From Cloeon dipterum (taxonomy: Eukaryota > Arthropoda > Insecta > Ephemeroptera > Baetidae), in assembly GCF_949628265.1 (NCBI RefSeq), contig NC_088790.1, positions 2,484,545-2,548,544 on the forward strand: a DNA stretch of 64,000 nt, read 5' to 3'. The notes beneath the pieces were generated by a model, which was given only the letters and a program-made list of their open reading frames with translations, ran no database searches and was not told the origin of the DNA. The translations under genes were made by a program, and so were the position numbers. Positions 12,194-23,400 of the stretch are shown one piece after another (the first letter of the stretch is position 1; each line of letters starts with the position of its first letter).

Positions 12194-13226
12194 TCAGTGC
12201 TGGCTGTTTTCTTTATTTTTCTCCTCTTTCTTATGAGTATAGCTCAGGGCCAGGGCCGAGAGGAGCGAGGCCACCGCCACGGAGGAAAGGACTAGACGCA
12301 GCGACTTGAACCAATGCGGATACGACGATTTGCTCCTCGCCAAATCGAAGTAGGCAGCGCCCGTGAGGCCTGTGGCGACGGTCAGCACGCCAGGCGCGTA
12401 AGGCAAACCTAGGGCTGCCACGGCCACCAGGGAGGGAGCCACGCTCACGCCCAGGTTCTCAAAGGTCATTCCTGCCGACGCAGGATGCAGAGCGTGGCCC
12501 CACCGCACGCCTCCCAGGAAGGACAGAATTGAGGCACCGTACCTGAAATAAAAAACGGTCTTTTAGAAGGGTTTTTTATTAAAAAAATTAATTATTAAAA
12601 AGACGCATAAATAGGCCTTTTAAAATTTACAAACTATTTTAGAAAAATTGTCTCTGATTTTTTTTAATTTTTTTGAGAGGAAAATATTAATTTTGCCATT
12701 AATAAATGAAAAATTTGTAATTATGTTATGATGAAAATCAGTTTTTGTGCCAAATTAACGTATGTATATCAACGAATGAAAATGTATAAAAATGTTTGTA
12801 ATAAAATCGAATTTTGGTATAAACAGCTAAAAAATATAAACAAAAACGTTTACCATAACTGGATGGAACCCATGAGAGGGCAGAAGGTGCCAGATGAAAG
12901 GGTGTAAACAGGAACGGCTACAAAGGGAATGAGTCCTGACAGTCCGTAGAGCAAGGCAGGGCTTGGCGAGTCCTTCAGCCCCTTCAGCACGGACAGCACT
13001 GTCAGGTCAGTCACCTTCTCCTTCAGAAGAGGCGCTTGCACAGGAATTTGGACAGCCACAGCCGGCTTCTGATGGTGCTGAACTTCTTTTTGCGAGCAGA
13101 AGTTTGCAGCCGGGGCGACGAGCCGCAGCGAAGAGGGAATTTTTCCAGCACATCGCACGAGGCCAATTTTGAACTGCAATAAATTAGTTTTTCAAATAGG
13201 AACAGACATTTTTACAGGCTTACCAT
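12194..13226 (-). CDS. Tmem69: TMEM69-like mitochondrial multi-pass membrane protein (DUF3429)
   Basis: Three coding exons on the minus strand: 13226-13224 (only the ATG, followed by donor GTAAGC), 13173-12854 and 12542-12194. The total of 672 nt gives 223 residues, close to vertebrate TMEM69 (about 247). The N-terminus (MFKIGLVRCAGKIPSSLRLV) is basic and free of acidic residues, like a mitochondrial presequence. DUF3429 hallmarks are visible: SPALLYGLSGLIPFVAVPVY (about 72-91), LWYGASILSFLGGVRWGHAL spanning the second junction, then three further hydrophobic segments and a basic KKEEKNKENSQH tail, for five predicted membrane spans. The family's biochemical role is not established, and inner mitochondrial membrane location is inferred from family and presequence. 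It lies head to head with Sgt. Oddly, the start codon is alone in its exon. Confidence 0.92.
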
Positions 13227-13664
13227 GACTAAATGTTAATTTCTCGCTTCAGAATAATGAAAATTAGATTGAAATCGATATTTCAACAGTGAGAAAAGTC
13301 AACAATAAAAATGATTTTCGCTCCTGACATCATTGCTCCTCTTCCCACACCGCCAGACACAGACAGAACTGGCACGCCCCTTTTTTGTTATCAATCTGCC
13401 TGCATTTGTCTGCCACCTGGCGGCTGTTAAAGGAAATCTTTGAACCACAGCTGTAAACGGAATACGGACTGAGTCACTCAGGAAATTCAGTTTAAGGCCA
13501 AATTCGTACGGATTTCGGCTTCATTTCCAAGGTACTTTCCTTTATAATCAATTAATTAATTATTAATTTCCATTACTCCTTCTAAAAATCAGTTTTTCTT
13601 CATGAAAAATCCGCAAAACCAAGAAAACTGATGCGCATGTTGTTTTGTTTACTTTTTGCAGAGC
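13227..13664. promoter_or_regulatory. Shared promoter region of TMEM69 (-) and Sgt (+), with Sgt 5'UTR intron
   Basis: Only 438 bp separate the two start codons, so both genes must be driven from this interval. Visible elements are CACCTGGCGG near 13420, the palindrome CTGAGTCACTCAG at 13469-13481, which contains the AP-1/CNC-type core TGAGTCA, and a TTCAGTTT initiator-like site near 13487. A non-coding first Sgt exon probably ends at 13531 (CAAG before GTACTT), and an intron then runs to the acceptor at 13660-13661. Factor binding is inferred from motif only. Confidence 0.65.
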
Positions 13665-15401
13665 ATGGACGATCGCAAGAGGCTGGTCAGCAGCTTCCTC
13701 GGCTTTCTGGCCGAAGAAGTGAAGGCGAACCGGCCTTCGGAGGAGCTGACTGAGAGCCTCGAGGTGGCCATGCAGTGTCTTGAGAGTGCCTACAACATCG
13801 CCCCGCAGGACATCACTGCGGCCGGCCAACCCCCTCTTCTCTCCCTCTTCCAGAATCAAACAGTGCGTATTTTTATAATATAAAAATTTAAATTAAATTT
13901 TGTTCTTGTCACAGAATCCGTTCTCTGGTGCTCCGGAAGCTCCTGTCGACGCTAAGGCGGAGGCGGAAAAGTGCAAGCTTGTGGGAAACAATCTGGTCAA
14001 GGAAGATAATCATGTGATGGCTGTTGACCAATACACCAGGTGAGGAAATACATAAAAGGAAATTGACTTATGTAATTATATTTAATTTTGTCTTTCAGAG
14101 CTATTATGTTCGACGGCAAAAACGCGGTTTACTACTGCAACAGAGCCGCTGCTTACAACAAATTAGGCAACTTCCACGCGGCTGTTATGGACTGCAAGAC
14201 TGCCATTCAGATTGACCCCTCCTACAGTAAGGCCTATGGAAGAATGGGGTGAGAATTGATCAAGTTCATGTTTAAATATAATTTTTTACTGTTTGCTTGG
14301 TATTTTTATCAATTATTGTCTTATAAGCTGTTTGGCACATTTTGTTCTTCGTTATGTTATCAGCAAAATCGTAATTCTCTGGAAATTCGTAATATCTAAT
14401 TTTACGATTTTCCCACTTTTTGAAACGCACGCCACACCTTTTGTAATTTTGACATTCACCACTGATTATACTCTTCAAAATCGCAATTATTCGGCATGAT
14501 CAAACAGTCATTATTTGCTGATCAAAACAAAAGCAGAAATTAATAAACATTTACACATCCCTTTTGATGACCATTTTTCAACCCGATTTTCCACAGGGTT
14601 GCGTATGCACAGCTCAAAATGCATGCAGAGGCGATCGACAGCTACCAGAAGGCGCTGGAGCTCGAGCCAGGAAATGAAACCTACACAAACAACCTGAGGA
14701 TTTCTCAAGACATTGTGGGACAGCAGCAGCAAACGAGCACGCCTCAACAAGCACCTAACCTGACCTCGGCCTTCCAGCAAGGAGGCTTCCAATTTGGCCA
14801 GCTACTCAACAATCCAGCCCTTGTCAACATGGCCACGCAGCTCATGAATGACCCAAATATGAGCAGAGTGTGAGTTTGATTATTTTTTGGGCTGTTAAGA
14901 CTAAAAGAAATGCACACAAATTCTGGAAAATTTAAAAAATTCAATCTGTGACTCTTGTAGTGAGGTTTTGGGCAACAGGGGCTAAGGGATGAAGGGTGGA
15001 CCCCCCAAATCCATTCAGCTCACCAGGGAAGGTCAAGACGAGTTAAACCGTGTGCAGTTTTTGCATTTTTATATTTAGAATCCAAGATTAGCGCTCACAT
15101 TTTAAAAATTTCAATGTTTTCGAAGCCGAACACCGTTTTAATATTTTTATCTGTATTTATGTTAATTTTATTTACAGAATGAATGACATTATGGCTGGTG
15201 GCAGCGTAGACGCTTTAATGCAAGCGTAAGTGATTTATTTTCCTCCCTTCTAGTCCCTTTTTACTAAAATGTTATTCGGTATGTAGTGGACAGAGTTTGG
15301 CGCAGCAGTTGCAGGCGACTAATCCAGATCTAATCGACAACTTCAGACGCACGATGGGCCAGCCACCTGAGGAGCCGCCGCGTGAACCAGAAAACCAGTA
15401 A
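13665..15401 (+). CDS. Sgt: Small glutamine-rich TPR co-chaperone SGT
   Basis: Coding exons are 13665-13862, 13915-14039, 14099-14248, 14597-14869, 15178-15225 and 15287-15401. All junctions are GT-AG and in frame, giving 302 residues, typical of SGTA/Sgt. Residues 1-66 form the N-terminal dimerisation domain, which in this family binds the Get5/UBL4A-BAG6 machinery. Three TPRs span about 80-181. The carboxylate clamp is intact (K87, N91, N122, K152, R156), so binding of the EEVD tail of Hsp70/Hsp90 is expected. The C-terminus is rich in Gln and Met ([22 protein letters not shown]), the region that holds hydrophobic membrane-protein clients. It acts in the cytosol in targeting of tail-anchored proteins and in quality control. 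The ATG at 13665 follows the acceptor directly. A poly(A) signal AATAAA lies at 15535-15540. Confidence 0.97.
14985..15090 (+). repeat. Fragment of repeat family B inside an Sgt intron
   Basis: A single arm of the family: CAGCTCACCAGGGAAGGTCAAGACGAG, the GTGTGCAGTTTTTGCATTTT block and an AGAATCCAAGATT block match the right arm of the elements at 27560-27905 and 33520-33990. The longest identity is broken by several changes. Confidence 0.6.
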
Positions 15402-16942
15402 AAGCGCTTCATTTCGACTTGTCACGCAAGTACTCTCCATTAGCTGAGTCAACATTTTGGTTCTTGGCTTCTAATATGATCACACCAGAGAGAAGTTCTG
15501 CTCGTCCAAATTAACTGAGATTTTCCATATGTACAATAAAGAGTTGATTAATACATGACCGCTTCTTATTTTGTTTAAAAACTATAGAGCACACTGCAAT
15601 CAGTTCTTTATTCGAGTTTAAATTTACATTACGCCCGTCCCACTTACTTGGCGCCTTTTTATTGCCTTATCAGTGTAAACACTTATCTATTTGGTGTCTG
15701 TTTATTTTGCTCTCGCACTTATGACTCACAAATTCGTGAATAATTTCGTCGCTCTTATATTTTGCACTGCGCTAATCACCCGTTAAATGAAGTGAAAATA
15801 TTGAGTTTTCAAGCAATTTGAAGATTCATGAATCTGTGACAAACTATTAATCATCAATTTTATCATAAAACCTGGATAAAAGTGTCTAATTCTATGATTT
15901 TCCGCTCGTTACAACACGCCTTTATTTCAATACCATTTAAAGATATCTTACCGCGATTAATGGGAGAAACTCCAAATTTTCTCGCACTTTGTGAGAGGTG
16001 CAACGCCTCCTTTGTTTCTTTTCCGGGGATATTTAAAATTCTCAGTGAATTAGACATTAAATTTAACGATATCCCCGCGTTTTCAAACATGTGCCACACA
16101 CGTCTTCTTTGTTATTTTCAGGGGATTTACGCTTCCCATTTCAAAATTTCCCGTGAATTCTCATCAAAATTAATAAAGATTTTCCGAAGTTTCAAAACAC
16201 GAGCCGGGCCACGCCTTCTTTTTATTTTCCGAAGAACCACGCCCCAATTTCAAATTTACTGCGATTTTTCAGTAAAAACGTGAAATTCTACGATTTTCCC
16301 GCGCTTTTCGCTAAATTTTCATTCTAATATGGAGGGAACCACGCCCCCATTTAAAATTCTGGCTCTAGTTTATCTAGTTTCCCAAAGAATCCGGTGAACT
16401 CATTATTTCCAGTTATTCAAAATTGCAAACTTTGCAATAATTTATTTAGTCATTTTTTGTCACCCATTTGGAAGTCATTGTATTTATTTACATATCGGCT
16501 TTTTTCTTCTTTAAATGGCTTTAGTGAACATTTTTCGTATTCATTTTTATTTTTATCAGTGATGCATAATGTAATGGGCTTCTCCTAATCAGTTAAAAGA
16601 CTCGGCGTGTGTCTTGAATTTAAAGCGTTGTTGGATTTTCCGCGTCCTGCTCCTTGCTGCGAATGTGTGTGTACACGGCGGCGATATGGACATGGACGCA
16701 CCTGAGCACATACAAAATACACCTTTTGCTGCTTGCTGTGCGTGCACAATACACGCAGAGACACGTTCACATTGTCCGCGCGGCGTTTGCCTGTGCCTGT
16801 GCCTGCGAGCCACCGCAAAGCAAAGGTACTCACAACACACTCGCGAGGGGGTTCCCCTTCGGTGCAGGTCGCAGTGAGCCCGGCGTCGGAGGGGAACGTG
16901 TGCGGAGTCGTATCGTGGCTGCGGACGCGGTGCAGTCTGACG
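15402..16942. other. Sgt 3' flank and upstream region of the large gene
   Basis: It contains the Sgt 3'UTR up to about 15560, AT-rich sequence, a family A repeat block, and from about 16590 a GC-richer region with many CpG that leads into the 5' region of the large plus-strand gene. A CAAAG before GTACTC at about 16825 could be a donor of a further non-coding exon. Confidence 0.5.
15890..16365 (-). repeat. Dispersed ~110-bp tandem repeat family A, copy 1
   Basis: About four diverged units on the minus strand. Family landmarks are seen as their complements: TTTTCCCGCGC, GCCACGCC and CCACGCCCCCATTT at 16300-16360 and 16220-16250. Consensus blocks of the family are GGCGTGGCACGTG, GCGCGGGAAAATCG, TTTTTACTGAGAAATCGCG and GGGGGCGTGG. 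Confidence 0.75.
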
Positions 16943-17126
16943 TAGACATCACCAAATGTTTTTGACTATCGATATAAATCGATATATATCGTCTGAAAAA
17001 ATATCGACGTTAAAATATCGTCCTATATAACCTATGTTAAGCCACAAAAAAACATCGATAAAAATCGATAAATATCGTCAGAAAAAATATCGATATTAAA
17101 AATCGATTTTTATTTGGCCATGTCTA
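16943..17126. mobile_element. hAT-type MITE with 8-bp target-site duplication
   Basis: A 184-bp element is bounded by imperfect 15-bp terminal inverted repeats, TAGACATCACCAAAT at the left and ATTTGGCCATGTCTA at the right. It is flanked by a perfect 8-bp direct repeat, GTCTGACG (16935-16942 and 17127-17134). The interior is filled with ATCGATA-type palindromes (ATCGATATATATCG and similar). Eight-bp duplications and TAG-starting termini are features of the hAT superfamily. It has no coding capacity, so it is non-autonomous. It sits in the presumed promoter or 5'UTR region of the large gene. Confidence 0.85.
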
Positions 17127-17466
17127 GTCTGACGAACTCGCTCGTTCGCTCGCCTCACACTCGCGCTTTTGTGTGCATCTCGCTGTTTTTGATTTGTCTG
17201 TTTTCTCGTGGGAGTGTCCGCGGACCCTTGGAGGTCTGCCAACCCTGAAGGCCTCCGAACTGTCGATTCTGCCAGTTCTGCCGGCGGCGCGCTTTGTAGT
17301 CTCGAATAAGCTTAGGATTATTTTGTGTTTTCCGTCGCAAACGTCGGGAAAAGTGCTGTCAAGTGTGCCAGCTGCGGGAAACAAACAAAGCCAGGTGACC
17401 AGGATGCAGTCTGTTTAACGGACCAAACCCGGACGACCCCTGCCTACCTTCGGCAACACCGGAACA
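17127..17466 (+). promoter_or_regulatory. Presumed promoter / 5'UTR exon of the large PH-actin gene
   Basis: A GC- and CpG-rich 340-bp stretch ends in the start codon at 17467 and a donor. A four-codon upstream open frame (ATG 17404, TAA 17416-17418) precedes the main start and could lower translation. The transcription start itself is not resolved; the region upstream of the MITE (16590-16940) is equally GC-rich and may belong to the same promoter. Confidence 0.5.
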
Positions 17467-20400
17467 ATGGTATGAACACTGCACTTTTAAATTGACAGAA
17501 ATCGAAAAATAAAATTTGTAATTAGTAGCACTTATCTATATGTTTTTGGTTCAAACTAATCTTTTTCAATCATTTCCTCGACGTTTTTTTAACAATAGCT
17601 AAATTTATTTAAAAAGTACAGGGGCTTTTGGAAATCAAATTTTCTTTATAAAGCTCTTACAAATTTAAATCGAATTAAATCCTTAAATTTTACGTAAAAG
17701 TTATCAGGATTTATAATGAGAACCATCTACAGTGGCAAACAAAATTTATAGGACGGTATTTTAATGATTTTTTTAACTTCCCAAAATTTCAAATTTGATT
17801 CAATATTGCAGTTTTTGCTCAATTCAGCTGAAATTTGATTTGTAGTTACTGTTTGATGAGTAAAATCGATCAGCGAGTCATTTTTGGCTTTCTGGAAAAA
17901 ATTGAAAATTTCACACAAGGATTAATTCTGGATTTTGTAATTTCTAACGATTAACCGTAGAGCAAGAGACTAAAAATATTCCGAAAGGAGACTAAAACTC
18001 CACTGCATTATTGTTTTGTTTCCGAAAATAAAATATTTAAATAAATTAACAAAAGAATTCTACAAATTGGCAAATTTTCCGAAAAGTGAAAAAGTGACCC
18101 ATTCGATTTTAAAACATTTTCCCGTCAGGACTTTTTTTACCTTCGAAGTCTCCTTAAGCTCACAAACTCCGTCGAATAAAAAAATTCCCCTATTCACCAT
18201 TGCGAAAGCCATTCTAAGTGTTTGAAGAGCCACCATTAGATGGCGCCAGCAGTTAATTTCAATTTTAATGCATTCCCGCTACGATTTTAAACCCAATTCT
18301 GCTTCTGTGCATTGAATTCCTTAAAATTATTCAAAAATCGCCGTGGACACGTCAGCAAAGATGATTTGTTTTGAAAAACTGTTTTCGATTAAAATCAGAA
18401 GTAAGCGGTGGCGCCATCTATTTATTACACCACCTGTAGAATTAACGAGAATTTAATGATTTATCAAAAAACTGCTGAAAAAACATTGCTAGCTCTTTTC
18501 TGGGTTAAACAAACAAATATGTTTCAAAACAATCTGTCTTTATTGCGGAGGAAGTGTACGCGCAGCTTTGAATGAGTCGTCATTGAGGAGAAAAGGTGCA
18601 ATTAATGGGCCGCGTGGGCCGTGTGTTCTTGAGAGCGACAAGCAGACCAGATGTGCAGCTTTTGACAGAATTCGCGCGACCTTGCACAGATAAATAAAGT
18701 TACGTCATTCGGCAAACACAATGGAAAAGAAAGGCCATTCGGCGCCAGATGGGCGATAAATACACTTGGCATCGGGAGTAGTATGGCTGCTGTGTAGTGT
18801 AGTGTCGTGTCGTGTAGTGTCGAGTCGAGTCGAGCGATTACACCACGCGTTCTGATAAAACTGAAATTATTATCCGCGCAGCGACTGGATTTTAATTCGA
18901 CGCCGCCGGCGTTAAATGCTACTTTGTCTCTCGACGGCCTTGTCCTGCGCAGATCAAATACGGGGATAATAATATTGAGAATCAATTATGCATGTCGTAG
19001 TTCTGTTGCCTTTATTTACGCTGGGGCCGATAGAGTTTATTGGTCAAACGTGCTTTCATTCCACTATTTACGCGAGGAACAAATTGTGCTTAATATACAG
19101 GAAAGAAAGATTTATGCGCTTGTGAACTCATGTGACCTCGCTGCAGCTGGAATGAATAATTTCAATTGTGAATGGAATATCAAATTACAAATGTTGAACT
19201 GTTGCTCTAAAGGAAATTCAGAACTCATTGATTTCGTGATAATCCTTCCAATTCTTGCTGAATTTTAAGGTTTTTACCAAAAAAATAAAGAATTAATTAT
19301 TTTTCCAGCGAGTTAAATCGTTGAAAATTGCAGTTTTCGGTATCGAAAACACTTGAAACGTAATCTCTGTAAACAGTGACTGCTGGAAGAGGGCGTAACT
19401 CCCGCGAATTTTGAAATGAGAGTTTGATTTCCCGGAAAATGAATAAAGTAGGCGTAACACGTGTCGCAAAAGGCGAGAAGATCGTTAAATATATCGGTTA
19501 ACATTTTAATTCGCGTTATTCAGTTAATCAAACAAAGGAGGCGTGGCACGTGCTGCAAAAGCGGGAAAATCTTAAAACTACGATTTAACTGAGAATTGGT
19601 GCTAATTTATAAATTGGGGGCATTCTTATTCTAATAAAGGCGTTATTTCACGGGGGAAATTAGGAAATTTAACGTTTTTACTGAAAAATCGCGGGTGTTT
19701 CTAAAGGGGGCGTGGTTCCTTGGAAAACAAAAAAGGAATGATGGCATTTAGATTCAACGTAATTTTTTATTGCGATCTCAAAGAGCGTTTTCGCTATGAT
19801 TTTTTTGAAAAAAATCTGATTAAATGATCAATTTACTAATTTGAAAGTAATAATCGAATTTTAAAATGCTCATTTGATGGTATGGATCCCAGATAAAATA
19901 ATCATCGATTCCTTCCGTTTTTGCTAATTACTCATATCAAATAAATCAGGGAATCAAGCTCTGTAGGGCCTTAAAATTATCATGAAAACAATGTACGGAA
20001 CTAAAAACTACAAGGACAAACATTAAACTCGCATGTCATGTGTCGGAAGAACTTCATAATTACTTTCGAGCAAATATAATTGCAGTTGTTGAGCCTTCGT
20101 GCGTGATTTTCATATTTATTTCTGCATGTTGGTTGGTTTTCGTTGGACAGGAATCTCGCATATGCATAAATATGCGCGAGTTTAAGCTCTAGCAGTGTGT
20201 GTATGTATTGAAAAGAGAACAAGCAGCGGTATGAGATGGGCAAGAAGCAAGAAGAGAGCTCTCTGATTGCACACGGTCGCGCGGCGAACGAGATTTTTAA
20301 CTGTTCATTCACTCACTCTCTTCTCTCTCCGATCGTTTTTCTCAACGCTGATGCTTTTGACCTCGCGCGTCGATCCTCCTCCAGGTATTTTCATTAGATT

Positions 20401-23400
20401 CATCCACAGGCGCCGCACCAAGGAAATAAAATAACAACAGAATATGATTATAAATAGGGAGATTTTGAATTTAAATTGGTATAACGATATGTGGTAAATT
20501 AAATAATGATTCTCCCCTGCGCGGCTGTGCGCAATTTCTGAAACTGTGTCCCTGCTGGAAACAGTTCCAACACACCTTGGCCGCAACAGCGAGATTTGAC
20601 TGCTGCGATGCATTTCTAACTCTAAAATCTAGCTGCGTAATTTTCAGCGCCTAATTTAATTGAAAATTACGCAGCTAGATTTCAATCATTATTTAATTTA
20701 CCACATATCGTTATATTGGATTATACGGAAAACTGTGAACGATTTATTTCACAATTTGGGCAATTCTTCCTCAAAATTCGCACACCGTTAGAACCGTTTG
20801 TCTAAATTCATTGACAACCCGTTTAATTTTTTTCGAGTAATTTTCTGTATTAAAAAAACGCTTAGCAAGTTAAATGAAGCAAATTTGAAGACGTGGACGA
20901 AACACGAGAAGGCGCCGTTCTTTCATTACGAGTTAATTGCCGTTGAAACCGTTTAATTGAAAGAATAGTGAGCTCTCTTTCTTAAACTTAATTGGCTCGA
21001 TTTGCGGTTTGCATAACGATGACCGCTTCGTTTAATTTTCTAGATGAGCCAAAACCATACTGTTTTAATCTTCCATTAATATCTAAAATAATAAAATGTA
21101 TAGCGGAATCATGAGGTGTGTTACCAATTAATGCATCATTAGAATTTAATTTTTGACCATGCCAATGCCAATCGAATTCTGAGGGTCATAGACAACCAAA
21201 AATCGCTTTTTAATCAGTTAAAAAAGACGTTAAAAATATAGAAATCGTTAATTTGGCGGGGTTTTTTTTTTTTTTTGAAAAAGAACGCCAATAATGAGAG
21301 AAGAGTTATCTCTGATTGGCCCAAGATCGAGACTGCAGCGCCACAGTGACAGTCAGAGAAACCATAATATAGGAAGCGAGACTAAAGGCTTGTCAACCAA
21401 TCGTTCTCCATCTTGATTTTCGACAAACTCCGTCGTATTTCCTGCTAGATTAATTCAGACCAAAAACCCGCCAAAAGTAACGGTTTATACATTTCTCTGT
21501 TGATTTGCCGAAATTGCAACCTAATTTGACCATCTTATGAATCGACTGAACCTGTCAAAAATAGAGTTCCAATCAATCATCAAGGTTCCTTTCAGCTTTG
21601 AAACTGAAAAACGATCCTTCACTAACTAAGACAATAGTTCAATTATTTTCATTATTTATTTTCAAATGGCCTCTAAGCAAGCTCAAAGGCAGAATTATCT
21701 AGCTCTTAAGATGGCATTCACACAGGTGTTTGAACACGTGTGACCGTGCGATTATTCTGTTTTGACGCGAGTTTCACGCTGAGGGTCTCTCAGATAATGG
21801 CTTATTTGTGAACAGGGCGGCATTGAATGCACTTTGTTTGCAAAACAGCAGTCCATCCAAAAACGTCTGCTCGGAGGAAATGGGGTGCGGCTGCAGTGAA
21901 AAGTCGTGGGTGTCGACACAAATCAAAAGTTGTTAAGTGAAAAAAAAGGAACGTTCCTTTCAAGGCTGCCTCTCGGCTCGAGTTGATTTACTCTCGAATG
22001 CAAAACGCGGATATAAAAGCGCGAAGATGCGCCGGCACGATAGCCGCGGCTTTTGAGTACAAATAGAAGCAGCTAATTTCGCTTTTTACACTGCTCGTGT
22101 GGGTCGGCATTTATCGCGAGGGCCATCAAAGTCTCTGCCAATAAATTAACAAGCTTAAAGCATTGCGTAAAATTCAATCTTGAAAATTTTAGAATCGAAT
22201 TTTTGGGCCTAGTTGGCGACCGTGACAGCAAGAAAAATAAATGTCCAAGCGTGGGACTGAAATTGCGCTAAATAAATTCATTTTATTCGCTGCGCGTACG
22301 CCCTTTTCACACTTTCAAAGCGAAGTAACTAGCGTGCTACCAAAATGAGGATGAAGGAAAAATCGATCGCAATAATTCATCCCATGGCTCATTGTGCAAT
22401 CTCCTCCATGTACATAAAAAGGAGGAGGCTAACGAGGGTCACTTGACTTGAGCACGACGTAAACTGCATCTTCTGAGAGGCATGTCGTGTATTTACCGTA
22501 TTTGTCGAGACAGCACAACAAATGACTCCATTGCACAGAGATTTTAATTTGCTTTTCCTGTAGAAGTGCGGAATTTATACCAGGATTTCACAAAGAGATT
22601 GCATGAGAATACGCAATAATTGGTTTTTAATTTTAAATAATCGGTTTTTTAAAATGTGTTATTAGTAAAATTGCTGCTTTGTCTTTAATATTTCAAAAAT
22701 TTGCTGAAAACTGACCATTATATAAGGACGTAATACGTAGTAATTTTGAAAAGTTCCCCAGAACATTAAAAAAGAAGACGTGGTACGTGTTTCAAGGGCG
22801 AGAAAATCGTTTCCACTGAAAAACTCGTGGGAATTTTGAAATGAGGGCGTGGTTTTCCAAAAAATATAAAATTTGGACCAATAACCGCAGGCAAATCAAT
22901 ATATAATCGCGGGAAATCCGAAACACGGGCTTGGTTGCCCGGAAAATTAAAAAAGAAGGCGTGGAACTTGTCGTAAGGAAAATCGTTGTTTTTAACGTTT
23001 CTGCTGACAACTTGCGGGAGTTTTGAAAGAGGGGCGTGGTTTTGTAACAAATAACAAATTAAGCGTGTAATGTTTTAAAAAGCGCTGGAAAATTGAAACA
23101 TTTGACGTTATATAGAGGTTTTGAACTAAAATCCTGATGAAACTTTCGATTTTAAAGATTCAAAGAGGCCTAAATTATTTGTTAAAACATATTTCCAGCC
23201 TTTTTCCTGTCAGGATGCGGATCCGTTTCCCAGAGTTTCGCTCTTTCGCAGGCTCGCTTGCATTAGAAGCAGCTGGTGAGAAAAACGTGTTTGCTCTCGG
23301 TCGTCTTGAATGTCAAACGCGCGCTGCGAGACACCCACGTTTCGACTTCGACTGCTCGCCGGCCATCCAACTATGTTGTGCACTGAGACGTGGGAATCGC

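Noticed and set aside
12963-13172. 69-residue plus-strand frame
   Set aside because: Antisense shadow of TMEM69 exon 2.
18807-19268. 153-residue plus-strand open frame
   Set aside because: It starts in a pentanucleotide repeat and shows no protein-like features.
21186-21500. Possible foldback around AATTTGGCGGGGTTTT and AAAACCCGCCAAAAGT
   Set aside because: Only short parts match in inverse; arms and ends could not be defined, so it is not listed as a feature.
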